The notes under the pieces were generated by a model. That model was not told the DNA's origin and did not search any database. It saw only the letters and a program-made list of their open reading frames with translations. Source: Pseudarthrobacter chlorophenolicus A6 (lineage in GTDB: Bacteria; Actinomycetota; Actinomycetes; Actinomycetales; Micrococcaceae). Taken from it: DNA of 64,000 nt. How positions within the stretch are numbered: position 1 is the stretch's first letter; each line of letters starts with the position of its first letter. Positions 7,158-14,838 of this stretch are shown here, one piece after another. The stretch covers positions 62,001 to 126,000 of the forward strand of contig NC_011879.1 in the NCBI RefSeq assembly GCF_000022025.1, written 5' to 3'. A program made the translations under genes and the position numbers.

Positions 7158-7601
7158 ATGGAGACGAACAGATCGCGGCAACCCAGGGGTGTTTCCGCCG
7201 GCGGCCAGTTCGCTGCCACCTCACACGCCGAGCCGTCAGTGTCCCTGGCTCCTGCCGACACCAGGCTCGGTGCCGGCACGCCGCCCTTCGGGAAGCGGGA
7301 GATGCTCGGCCCGGGGACCCTGGCGGACCGGAGCCCTGCCTGGACTCCGTCCGCGATCAAGAAGTTCCTCGGGGATCCGGACAAGCTGGTGACCAATCCG
7401 GTGTACCGAAACGGGCCCAGAATGCGGATGTTCCTGACCGAACGGGTCGAGGAGATCGAGTCATCCGAGGAGTGGAAGGCCTGGGAGGAAGCCAACCGCC
7501 GGCGCAGCGCAGCCTCCGGTCGCCGAAGAGATGAAAAGGCTGAACCGAAGGTTGAGGTGGGCAACGGCCGGAACGGTTTCTACCCTGTCCTCCGCCGGTA
7601 G
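7158..7601 (+). CDS. GGQFAA-tagged hypothetical protein
   Basis: A 147-residue protein whose start is 7 nt after the element variant. Residues 6-31 carry the recurrent tag (RQPRGVSAGGQFAATSHAEP). The rest is charged and probably partly disordered, with a helical VEEIESSEEWKAWEEANRRR stretch. Beyond the tag it resembles nothing else in the window. The tag is shared with the genes at 10138, 23460, 39133 and 40051. Function unknown. Confidence 0.7.
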   Translation: METNRSRQPRGVSAGGQFAATSHAEPSVSLAPADTRLGAGTPPFGKREMLGPGTLADRSPAWTPSAIKKFLGDPDKLVTNPVYRNGPRMRMFLTERVEEIESSEEWKAWEEANRRRSAASGRRRDEKAEPKVEVGNGRNGFYPVLRR

Positions 7602-7629
7602 CTCTCCTCACAGCCGCCCGGGGCGCGGG

Positions 7630-7639
7630 CCGCACACAA
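7630..7639 (+). promoter_or_regulatory. element variant CCGCACACAA
   Basis: Variant 10-mer upstream of a leader ORF and the LGFP-repeat gene; no clear upstream hexamer. Confidence 0.4.
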
Positions 7640-7653
7640 ACCAGAAGGAAGAC

Positions 7654-7725
7654 ATGCAACTTCCTGGCGGAGTTTCAAAGGAACCCGCGATCCCCATGCT
7701 CAACAAGAAAAGGCAGCCGTGCTGA
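7654..7725 (+). CDS. 23-residue leader peptide overlapping the LGFP gene
   Basis: ATG after a GAAGGAAG ribosome site opens a 23-codon frame that ends 7 nt inside the next gene (the TGA overlaps GTGCTGA). This resembles the coupled leader in front of the ABC genes. The ribosome site of the large downstream gene (AAGGCAG) lies within this leader, so translation of the two is probably linked. Confidence 0.35.
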   Translation: MQLPGGVSKEPAIPMLNKKRQPC

Positions 7726-10061
7726 AAAGAAAACCACTGTCCCTCGCTTTGGCGGTGATGACAGTCCTCGGAAGCGTGTTCGTCGGCACCAGCAGCGCCC
7801 AAGCCGCACCCCAGGTCTACAACCCCTGTCAGCGTCTCTCCGCGGGACAGGTCAAATACTCCGGACACGGTGCCAACCGGGTCACGTTCGCCACCGCCGA
7901 GACCCGTGAATCGAACAGGGTCACCATCACGGGCTGCGTCCGCTCCGGCAACGGCTACGTCCAGGAATGGCAGGACTGGGGCTATGCGGGCCTGAAGGGC
8001 TTCGCCCCTCCGGGACTCACCTGGGAGGACACCTTCAAGTCGCCCACCGGGTCCTACAGCGTCACCGAAGCGCTCGGCCGCTCCAACCCCGGCACCGCGC
8101 TGGGCTACCACACGGTCAACCCGAACTCCCGCTGGGGCGGCGAATACGGCGCCACCTACAACCAGTATTTTGAGGGACGGGGCGGTCCCTCCGACGAGAA
8201 CCTCTACACGTACATGAACCAGGGGTATTACGAGCAGGCGGCGGTCATCAACTACAACCGCCGGCCCGACATGGACACCGTCCAAGGGGCCTCCTACGCG
8301 ATCTTCCTGCACGCCGGCCGCACCACCTCGGCCGGATGCATCTCCACCAGTCTGGACGTCGTCACCAGGTTCCTGCGCTCCAACCGTCCGGGAGACCGGG
8401 TCATCATGGGTGCGGTTGATGACGTCTTCACCCCGTACTCAGCCGACCCGTTCGGTGCCATCACTGAGAAGTACAGCCAGGGCGGCGGCCCGGCAGGCCA
8501 GCTTGGCAGCCCCGTCTCCAACGAGACCGGCGGACTCAGGGACGGCGGCGCCTACCAGAACTACCAGGGAGGGGCGATTGTCTGGTCCCCGCAGACCGGT
8601 GCGCACTTCTCCTGGGGTGCCACTCGGAATAAGTGGGCGTCCCTCGGGTTCGAAAACGGAGTCCTCGGGTACCCGGTAACGGACGAAGTCGGCGGACTCA
8701 GGGGCGGCGGGGTCTACCAGGTGTACCAGGGCGGCGTCATCATGTACTCCCCGGCCACCGGCGCCCGGATTTCGTCCCCGGGTCCTATCCGCGAAAAGTG
8801 GGCCGAAACCGGGTACGAGAACGGTGCTCTTGGCTACCCGACCAGCGACGTGATCACCGGCCTGAAGAACGGCGGCTCCTACCAGGCCTACCAAAACGGC
8901 GGAATCTTCTCCTCGCCGGCAACAGGCACCCACGCCATCACCGCCGGAATCAACGGCAAATGGCGGGCACAAGGAGCGGAAAACGGTCCGCTTGGCTACC
9001 CGACCACCGATGAGGTCCGTGGAATCAGGGACGGTGGATCCTGGCAGGGCTTCCAGAGCGGCGCCATAATGTTCTCCCCGGCATCCGGGGCAGCCATCAG
9101 CACCGGCGTCATCCGCGACAAATGGGCTTCCACCGGCTTCGAGAACGGCCGCATGGGCTATCCGACCAGCGACGTCGTCACCGGCCTGAAAGAAGGTGGC
9201 TCCTACCAGAACTATCAAGGCGGGGCCATCCTTCACACCCCTGCATACGGCGCGCACCTCTCCATAGGAGCCATCCGGGACGTATGGGCTTCACTCGGTT
9301 TCGAACACGGAAAAATGGGTTACCTCACCACCGACGAATACCCCGTCAGCGGAGGCGTCGCCCAGGACTACCAGGGCGGGCTGATCACGGCCGGCCGCTG
9401 GGGCGTCTTCCCGGTCACCGGAGCCACTGCCGAAAAGTACAAGGCCAACCAGTGGCTGGGCACAGCGACCACCGCCGCCTACTCCATCAAGGATGGCGGT
9501 ACATGGCAGGGCTTCGAGAAGGGCGTCATCATGTGGTCCCCGACCTCCGGCGCCCACATCTCCTATGGGGCAACCCGTAACGCCTGGGCCCAGCAGGGGT
9601 TTGAGAACGGGCCCCTGGGCTACCCCACGTCCGAAGAGCTCGGCGTGAACAGCGGCGTCTACCAGACCTACCAGGCCGGAACCATCTTCTGGTCCCCATC
9701 CACGTCCGCGTACGCACTTCTTGCCGACTACACGAAGAAGTACAACGAGATCCAAGGCATGAGCATCCTTGGTTTCCCGACCTCGATCCGGGTCAACGGT
9801 CTGAAGGACGGCGGTTCCTACCAGAACTTCCAGAAGGGTGCTCTGATCTCAAACCCAGTGGTCGGGGTACGGCTCTCCGTCGGGAAGACCCGTGAAGTCT
9901 GGGCCGCCACCGGATTCGAACACGGCAAGCTCGGCTACCCGACCACCGACAACTACGTCACCGCCGATGGCAACACCGCCCAGGACTACCAGGGCGGCCG
10001 GATCACCATCGCCAAGGACGGAACCCCCAAGGTTGAATACGGCGCTCCCGCAAAGCCCTAG
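7719..10061 (+). CDS. secreted L,D-transpeptidase-like protein with LGFP repeats
   Basis: A 780-residue exported protein. Residues 1-30 form a Sec signal peptide (basic start, LALAVMTVLGSVFVGTSSAQA, cleavage after AQA). An L,D-transpeptidase-like (YkuD-fold) domain follows: the segment ASYAIFLHAG...SAGCIS carries His198 and the putative catalytic Cys207. From about residue 245 to the end there are ten LGFP repeats of roughly 50 residues (LGYPTSD, GGSYQNYQGG, SPxTGAH). LGFP modules bind the arabinogalactan-peptidoglycan wall, so this is probably a wall-anchored cross-linking or remodelling enzyme. The GTG start is set by the signal peptide and AAGGCAG site. A convergent terminator follows. Confidence 0.85.
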   Translation: MLKRKPLSLALAVMTVLGSVFVGTSSAQAAPQVYNPCQRLSAGQVKYSGHGANRVTFATAETRESNRVTITGCVRSGNGYVQEWQDWGYAGLKGFAPPGLTWEDTFKSPTGSYSVTEALGRSNPGTALGYHTVNPNSRWGGEYGATYNQYFEGRGGPSDENLYTYMNQGYYEQAAVINYNRRPDMDTVQGASYAIFLHAGRTTSAGCISTSLDVVTRFLRSNRPGDRVIMGAVDDVFTPYSADPFGAITEKYSQGGGPAGQLGSPVSNETGGLRDGGAYQNYQGGAIVWSPQTGAHFSWGATRNKWASLGFENGVLGYPVTDEVGGLRGGGVYQVYQGGVIMYSPATGARISSPGPIREKWAETGYENGALGYPTSDVITGLKNGGSYQAYQNGGIFSSPATGTHAITAGINGKWRAQGAENGPLGYPTTDEVRGIRDGGSWQGFQSGAIMFSPASGAAISTGVIRDKWASTGFENGRMGYPTSDVVTGLKEGGSYQNYQGGAILHTPAYGAHLSIGAIRDVWASLGFEHGKMGYLTTDEYPVSGGVAQDYQGGLITAGRWGVFPVTGATAEKYKANQWLGTATTAAYSIKDGGTWQGFEKGVIMWSPTSGAHISYGATRNAWAQQGFENGPLGYPTSEELGVNSGVYQTYQAGTIFWSPSTSAYALLADYTKKYNEIQGMSILGFPTSIRVNGLKDGGSYQNFQKGALISNPVVGVRLSVGKTREVWAATGFEHGKLGYPTTDNYVTADGNTAQDYQGGRITIAKDGTPKVEYGAPAKP

Positions 10062-10092
10062 GACGAAGTCCTGACCTGACCGCACCACGGGT

Positions 10093-10117
10093 GTCCGCAT
10101 CAGCTACTGGTGCGGAC
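10093..10117. terminator. hairpin terminator between convergent genes
   Basis: GTCCGCA/TGCGGAC 7-bp stem followed by TCTTCGTTT on the plus strand, between the LGFP gene and the tagged gene at 10138. Confidence 0.6.
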
Positions 10118-10137
10118 TCTTCGTTTCCCCGGCGCCG

Positions 10138-10632
10138 CTACAACCTGATGAACCACTCCGAGTCGCCCCCGGTCCGCTCCGCGATTCCGTTCAACGCCCT
10201 GCTGATCAGCAACTGGGCGCTTTCCCGGAGCGGCGCCAGTGGCTTGTGCGTGTATCCGCGGTTGTAGCGGTACTCCGGGTCCTCGCTGAACATCTCCCGC
10301 AGAGTGGCCCGGTCCTTGAGGTACATCCGTCGCAGGCGCCCTCGAAGTGAACCGGCGGCGAAGTCGGTGTCCCAGTCGAAGAACTCCTGGTCAGCGGCGC
10401 GCTTCTTCACGTTCAGAACGGAAGCGGCGGCGGCCATCTCCTTCTTGAGCCCTTGCGCGGCGACGTAGCGGGCTGCGGCTGCTTCCCGGATTCTCTTCTC
10501 AGTCCAAGGCTTCTGGGGCGGCAGGTCTTCGCGTTGCGGTGCGAGGGAGAGGTCAGGCTCGGCGTGCGTGACGGCAGCGAACTGGCCGCCGCCCGGGATG
10601 CCTCTGGCCTGGCGGTGAGGAAGGGTTGTCAT
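10138..10632 (-). CDS. GGQFAA-tagged hypothetical protein
   Basis: A 164-residue protein. Its ATGACA is 7 nt after a CCGCACACAG element variant. Residues 7-30 are the tag (RQARGIPGGGQFAAVTHAEP, then LSLAP). The rest is rich in charged helices, including an Ala-rich stretch EKRIREAAAARYVAAQGLKKE and a basic SLRGRLRRMYLKDRATLREMF segment, and may bind nucleic acid. Cytoplasmic; no signal peptide. Function unknown. Confidence 0.7.
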   Translation of the reverse strand: MTTLPHRQARGIPGGGQFAAVTHAEPDLSLAPQREDLPPQKPWTEKRIREAAAARYVAAQGLKKEMAAAASVLNVKKRAADQEFFDWDTDFAAGSLRGRLRRMYLKDRATLREMFSEDPEYRYNRGYTHKPLAPLRESAQLLISRALNGIAERTGGDSEWFIRL

Positions 10633-10639
10633 GCTGAAT

Positions 10640-10649
10640 CTGTGTGCGG
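10640..10649 (-). promoter_or_regulatory. element variant CCGCACACAG
   Basis: Seven nt before the ATGACA of the tagged gene; no conserved upstream hexamer. Confidence 0.45.
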
Positions 10650-10670
10650 CCGCGTAGTAACAGAGGCAGA

Positions 10671-11150
10671 TCAGGCCTCTGGCCCGGAGGGCTCGCTGCG
10701 CGGGCTCATGCTTTCGACGTCGAGCTCAAGGGCGATCCTCTCGTCCTCGGTCAGTGGGCGCACTGCCTTCTCGAACAGCTCTACGCCGGCAGCCCAGTTG
10801 TCCCATCGCCCGTCGCTTCGGACGGTGCCCATGGAGGTGTTCAGGGAACGCACTGCCGCGGCGATCAGGATGGCGGTTACGACGACGTCGTAAGGCTTCT
10901 CCTCGGTCTTGCAGAAGGTCCACATGTCCGGGTACGGCGGCGCTTTGGTTCCGCCCAGGTGGAACGTATCGTACGCCTCGCCGGCGGCCTCGAAGCCGTT
11001 CAACCGGATGCCGTCTGCTTCGTCCAGGATCGGCAGCCCCTGTCCTTTCGGGCCGCAGATCGTCACCGGGGATGCCGCGATGATTTTCCTGGCATCAGCG
11101 ATCACCTCGGCGGTGGCAGTCAGCCCAGGAAAGTAGTGCGTGTAGCCCAT
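10671..11150 (-). CDS. conserved hypothetical protein, MGYTHY family
   Basis: A 159-residue protein with the N-terminus MGYTHYFPG, which I recognise as typical of a hypothetical family common in phages and plasmids. The sequence has a Gly/Pro-rich middle (ICGPKGQGLP, HLGGTKAPPYPDMWTFCKT) followed by a helix rich in Ala/Ile. An AGGAGCG-like site lies before the ATG. It lies downstream of a divergent gene and in the same direction as the tagged gene at 10138. Function unknown. Confidence 0.65.
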   Translation of the reverse strand: MGYTHYFPGLTATAEVIADARKIIAASPVTICGPKGQGLPILDEADGIRLNGFEAAGEAYDTFHLGGTKAPPYPDMWTFCKTEEKPYDVVVTAILIAAAVRSLNTSMGTVRSDGRWDNWAAGVELFEKAVRPLTEDERIALELDVESMSPRSEPSGPEA

Positions 11151-11199
11151 GGAGCGCTCCTCGTGTCCTGCCTAGAACTTACCCGTTCTGGGTGGCGAT

Positions 11200-11229
11200 G
11201 GGGCAGGGGATCGCACGCTCCGCACACAT
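11200..11229 (+). promoter_or_regulatory. element promoter (GGGCAG-N13-CCGCACACAT)
   Basis: Copy with a 13-nt spacer, 41 nt before the ATG at 11271; the transcript would have a leader with an AGGAAG site. Confidence 0.55.
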
Positions 11230-11270
11230 GCCCGGTAAAGGATTCATCGCTTCAACCAGGAAGAACAGCC

Positions 11271-11840
11271 ATGACCGACAGGTACGAAGATTTCTATGCC
11301 AAGCAGCCGGAATTCCTCGGCGACACCGTCATCGAGATCACAGTCCCGTCCGGCCGCCTGATCGCCGCCGACAGCCTCTGCTCGGTGAAGAAGTTCGACG
11401 TCGACCCCCCGCTCTCGATCAACTACGGCTACGGCCTCGACGCCTGGGCTAGGAAGCTGGCTGAGGTCAACGTCGCGTACGCCTTCGTCGGCAACACGTG
11501 TCCCAGCGTCACACGGCGGCCCGACGGCCTGCTTCACGTTGCTACTCCCGCCTGGAACGATGAGATCGACGACGCGGAATTCAACGACGACGAGCAAGTC
11601 GTTGCGAAAATCTGCACGGACTTGTGGGCGACCATGCTCACCGACTACCAGAACTGGCTGGACAACGGCGGGCCGGAAGTTGCCACAGCGAACGCCCCAT
11701 ACGCGCTGGAAAAGTACAGCGTCTTCGACGTCACACCCGGTAAGTACCGCTGGACTGTTTTCTCACACTCAGACCGCTTCGATACCCATGCCATGGGGCG
11801 GATTGCGTTCGCACAGCTGGAACTCATCGAGGCTTACTAA
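11271..11840 (+). CDS. hypothetical acidic protein
   Basis: A 189-residue soluble protein. The ATGACC start is preceded by AGGAAGAAC. It begins with a strongly acidic, aromatic segment and has an acidic EIDDAEFNDDEQ patch in the middle. Several Trp/Tyr residues (WTVFSHSDRF near the end) suggest a compact fold. No family recognised. It ends just before a hairpin terminator and stands alone. Confidence 0.65.
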   Translation: MTDRYEDFYAKQPEFLGDTVIEITVPSGRLIAADSLCSVKKFDVDPPLSINYGYGLDAWARKLAEVNVAYAFVGNTCPSVTRRPDGLLHVATPAWNDEIDDAEFNDDEQVVAKICTDLWATMLTDYQNWLDNGGPEVATANAPYALEKYSVFDVTPGKYRWTVFSHSDRFDTHAMGRIAFAQLELIEAY

Positions 11841-11846
11841 GGGGGT

Positions 11847-11882
11847 GAGAGCTGGGTCCCTGTGTCTTAGGGCCCGGCTCTT
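11847..11882 (+). terminator. hairpin terminator
   Basis: GAGCTGGGTCCC pairs with GGGCCCGGCTC (one wobble) around a 9-nt loop, followed by TTGTCT, directly after the gene ending at 11840. Confidence 0.6.
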
Positions 11883-11970
11883 GTCTCAAATGCCACCATT
11901 TGCGCATTTTCCGTGTTCTTCCCGGATTTCACCACGCCGGCATGGCTGCGGTGCAGGGTTTTCGCCCACT

Positions 11971-11980
11971 CCGCACGCAT
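11971..11980 (+). promoter_or_regulatory. element variant CCGCACGCAT
   Basis: Intermediate between the CCGCACACAT and CTACGCAT forms, with GGTGCAG 21 nt upstream; 38 nt before the ATG of a small ORF. Confidence 0.45.
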
Positions 11981-12018
11981 GTCAGGTGCCCAGCGCGGGC
12001 AACGACCTGAGGAGCAAG

Positions 12019-12183
12019 ATGGAGCCCCTGGCATTGAAGATCGGAATGCCCTTGAAAGTTCGAGCGATCGCCGCCCGGGCGGAGCCAGCCCTGATGCATT
12101 CAGACACGCCCGCAGGTCCGATGTCTACGCATGTTTCCTGGTGTGAGCATCCAGACGAACACAGCGGAGAGCGAAGCGCTTAG
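12019..12183 (+). CDS. possible 54-residue protein upstream of mod
   Basis: ATG after a GAGGAG ribosome site opens a 54-codon frame that ends just before the main promoter of the methylase gene. Composition is unremarkable, with Met, His and Cys near the C-terminus. It could be a small regulator or simply a leader ORF of the restriction locus. The good ribosome site is the main support. Confidence 0.35.
   Translation: MEPLALKIGMPLKVRAIAARAEPALMHSDTPAGPMSTHVSWCEHPDEHSGERSA
12125..12132 (+). promoter_or_regulatory. second-class element CTACGCAT upstream of mod
   Basis: Ten nt before an in-frame GTG (12143) that would start the methylase 20 residues earlier; a possible second promoter of the locus. 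Confidence 0.4.
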
Positions 12184-12195
12184 CGCCGCACACAT
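12166..12195 (+). promoter_or_regulatory. element promoter (GGAGAG-N14-CCGCACACAT)
   Basis: Ends 7 nt before the ATGACC of the methylase gene. Confidence 0.65.
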
Positions 12196-12202
12196 GGCGG
12201 GA

Positions 12203-14263
12203 ATGACCGCCCAACAAATCGCCTCCGTGCCTGCAGGTGCCGAGACCACCTCCAGCTTGGATCGGTACCTTGTCGAGATCGCCGACCCGGTGCTTCGCGA
12301 GAACCTGGCCCGCGAGATCGGCGGGATGCAGCGACAGTTCGGGCTCGTCTTCGAACGCCACCACCCCGAAGGCATTCGGCTGCCCAAGCACGCTGTGAAG
12401 CGCGGCTCCAAGGTCGTCATCAGCACGGTCAACGGCAAGCCCAACAAGGACTCCGCGTTCTACCGGGTCCACAAGCTCAACCGGGACGAATCGACAGCCC
12501 TGCTCGTCGACGCCGAGGGCAACGAAGCGATCCACCCCATCGAGAGCCTGACCGTAGCCAAGGAATTCGGCGACATCGGCTACCCGGGCCTGCGAAAGCT
12601 CTCCGAGATCCGCAACGGAGACCCAGACGCCCCTGTCCACACGGTCATCAACGGCGAGAACTATCACGCCCTCGAAGCCCTCCAGTACACGCACGCCGGC
12701 AAGATCGACCTGATCTACATCGATCCGCCTTACAACACCGGCAACGCCGACTGGAAGTACAACGACCGCTACGTCGACTCCAAGGACGGCTACCGGCACT
12801 CGAAATGGCTCTCCTTCATGGAAAAGCGACTTCTCATCGCGAAGACTCTCCTCAAGCCGACCGGCGTCATCGTGATGGCCATCGGGGACGATGAGCACCA
12901 CCGACTCAGGTCCCTCAGCGACCAGATTATCGGTGAGGAGAACTTCATCTCGAGTGTGGTCTGGAGTGGCGGCCGGAAGAATGACTCCAGGTTCATTTCG
13001 AATAGCGCGGACTACATGCTCGTGTATGCCAGAAGTCGTGAAACGCTCGTCTCTCAAGATGTCAGGTGGCGGGAGCTCAAACCGGGCGTCATCGAGGCGC
13101 TGGAAGCGGCGGCGTCAATCTGGACCGCCGCAGGTCGGGATCACGCTGAGGCCACGAAGCAATGGCGTGCCTGGATGAAAAAGTTCAAAGCGTCTGGAGC
13201 TGCGACGGATGCGGTCACGCGCTTCACGACTCTGGACAGTTCCGGACGGCCCATCCGGACGGACGGCAACATTTCATGGCCAGGCGGAGGGGGACCCAGA
13301 TACGACGTCCTCCACCCCGTCACCGGCGAGCCGTGCGTCGTGCCGTCAAGGGGCTGGATGTTCGCTGATCCATCCCGAATGGCTGAGGAGATCGCATCCG
13401 GTCGCATCTACTTCGGACCAGACCACACAACACAGCCATCAGGTTTGACTCGGCTTGAGGACATGGACAGTCAAGTGGCGGAATCCGTTTTTCAACGGGA
13501 CCGAAACGTGGCTGCCCGCGACCTTGCTGAGGTTTTGGGCGACAAGCGCTTTCCGTTCCCGAAAGACCGGACTGTTCTGTCGCGATGGATTGGACTCATC
13601 GCACCGAAAGACGCTGTCGTTCTGGACTTCTTTGGTGGCTCGGGCACCACGGCGGAAGCCGTTATCCGGCTGAATGCCGAGGACGGCGGCACCCGCCAGA
13701 CGATCCTGGTGACGAACAACGAGCTGTCCAAGGCCGACGACACGAAGCTGCGCAAGGCCGGCCACAAGCCGGGCGACGACGAGTATGAAGCCCTGGGCGT
13801 CTTCCACCACGTCACCAAGCCGCGACTCGAAACGGTCGTCACTGGCGTCCGAGAGGACGGGTCCATCTACTCCGAGGGTCTGGCGGCGAATGTGGCGTTC
13901 TTCGAGCTGACCTACCTGGACGAGCCCGAGATCGTCACCGGCCACGCCTTCAACGACCTGGCAGGACTGTTCTGGCTCAAGGCCGGCGGCGTCGGCGGCA
14001 CCGTCGAACTCACACCCGGTGCTAAGGCTGACGGCTTCGCGCTCTCAGAATCCGGCCGGACCGCTGTGCTGTTCACCCCGGGACGAGCCAAGGCGCTGGC
14101 CGAGAAGCTGCACGTCACGGAACACACGATTTCCCACCTCTTCATCGTCACGGACTCCGAAGCCCAAGGCGACGAGGCGGCAACACACTTCCCCGGCGGA
14201 ATCACTGTCGAGCGGATTTACGGCAGCTACCTGGAAGCATTCCAGGTCAACAGGAAGGACTAG
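12203..14263 (+). CDS. mod: type III restriction-modification DNA methyltransferase (Mod)
   Basis: A 686-residue adenine-N6 methylase of the beta group. The catalytic motif DPPYNTGN begins at residue 174, followed by the S-adenosylmethionine motif FFGGSGTTAEAV near residue 477. That order (catalytic before SAM motif) and length are normal for type III Mod subunits. The region between holds the target recognition part and is less conserved, with locally lower GC. Mod recognises the DNA target and modifies one strand; with Res it forms the nuclease complex. The start is the ATGACC 7 nt after the element promoter; an in-frame GTG at 12143 with its own element is an alternative. Confidence 0.92.
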   Translation: MTAQQIASVPAGAETTSSLDRYLVEIADPVLRENLAREIGGMQRQFGLVFERHHPEGIRLPKHAVKRGSKVVISTVNGKPNKDSAFYRVHKLNRDESTALLVDAEGNEAIHPIESLTVAKEFGDIGYPGLRKLSEIRNGDPDAPVHTVINGENYHALEALQYTHAGKIDLIYIDPPYNTGNADWKYNDRYVDSKDGYRHSKWLSFMEKRLLIAKTLLKPTGVIVMAIGDDEHHRLRSLSDQIIGEENFISSVVWSGGRKNDSRFISNSADYMLVYARSRETLVSQDVRWRELKPGVIEALEAAASIWTAAGRDHAEATKQWRAWMKKFKASGAATDAVTRFTTLDSSGRPIRTDGNISWPGGGGPRYDVLHPVTGEPCVVPSRGWMFADPSRMAEEIASGRIYFGPDHTTQPSGLTRLEDMDSQVAESVFQRDRNVAARDLAEVLGDKRFPFPKDRTVLSRWIGLIAPKDAVVLDFFGGSGTTAEAVIRLNAEDGGTRQTILVTNNELSKADDTKLRKAGHKPGDDEYEALGVFHHVTKPRLETVVTGVREDGSIYSEGLAANVAFFELTYLDEPEIVTGHAFNDLAGLFWLKAGGVGGTVELTPGAKADGFALSESGRTAVLFTPGRAKALAEKLHVTEHTISHLFIVTDSEAQGDEAATHFPGGITVERIYGSYLEAFQVNRKD

Positions 14264-14268
14264 TTAAG

Positions 14269-14838
14269 GTGCCAGGTAATCGTCACGACCAGCCGAACGG
14301 CGCTGGCGGCACAGCGCCCACTCCGAAGATCATCCTCAGAATCAACGGGGCCCCCGATGTCCTTTTCTCCGAAGTTGACGAGATCGGCTACTCCTATACG
14401 CCGTGGCTGTACGAGTACGACGTCATCGAGGCTCTTACGCCGATGTTCATCGAACGCCCCTCGGCAAGCATGGTGGGTGAGGTGTTACCTCACCGTCGGC
14501 AAAAGTCCGAATTCGAACCAGTTCGGGTGCATGAATCAGATCTGGTAATCGACCTCACTCGAATTGCGGAGAAGGTAAACACCAGCTCTTTGATCGGGAC
14601 CCCTCGCGACCCAGATGCGCTCCCTCGAAGAGTGGTGGCCACGTTTTCGTCCAAGGTGGGCGCATATGTAACGAGCATGCCGGAAGCGTGGGCAAAGGAA
14701 TTTTTCTCCCGGCTGTCCGTCGAGATGCGAGTCGCCGTAGACCAATATGGTCTGTCCCTAAATGAATCGCTGCGCGAAGGAATCGCATTCAGCGGACCAC
14801 ATCCACTGTTTCCCTTCATCGAACAGGACTTCCGTTGA
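14269..14838 (+). CDS. uncharacterised protein inserted between mod and res
   Basis: A 189-residue protein from a GTG 5 nt after the mod stop; its TGA overlaps the TTG start of res, so the three genes are co-translated. The sequence has mixed alpha/beta character (KIILRINGAPDVLFSE, EYDVIEALTPMFIERPS) and no recognised domain. Base composition is lower in GC and uses more AT-ending codons than mod and res. Standard type III loci have no such gene. It may be an accessory specificity or assembly factor, or part of a defence module; that is inference from position only. Confidence 0.75.
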   Translation: MPGNRHDQPNGAGGTAPTPKIILRINGAPDVLFSEVDEIGYSYTPWLYEYDVIEALTPMFIERPSASMVGEVLPHRRQKSEFEPVRVHESDLVIDLTRIAEKVNTSSLIGTPRDPDALPRRVVATFSSKVGAYVTSMPEAWAKEFFSRLSVEMRVAVDQYGLSLNESLREGIAFSGPHPLFPFIEQDFR

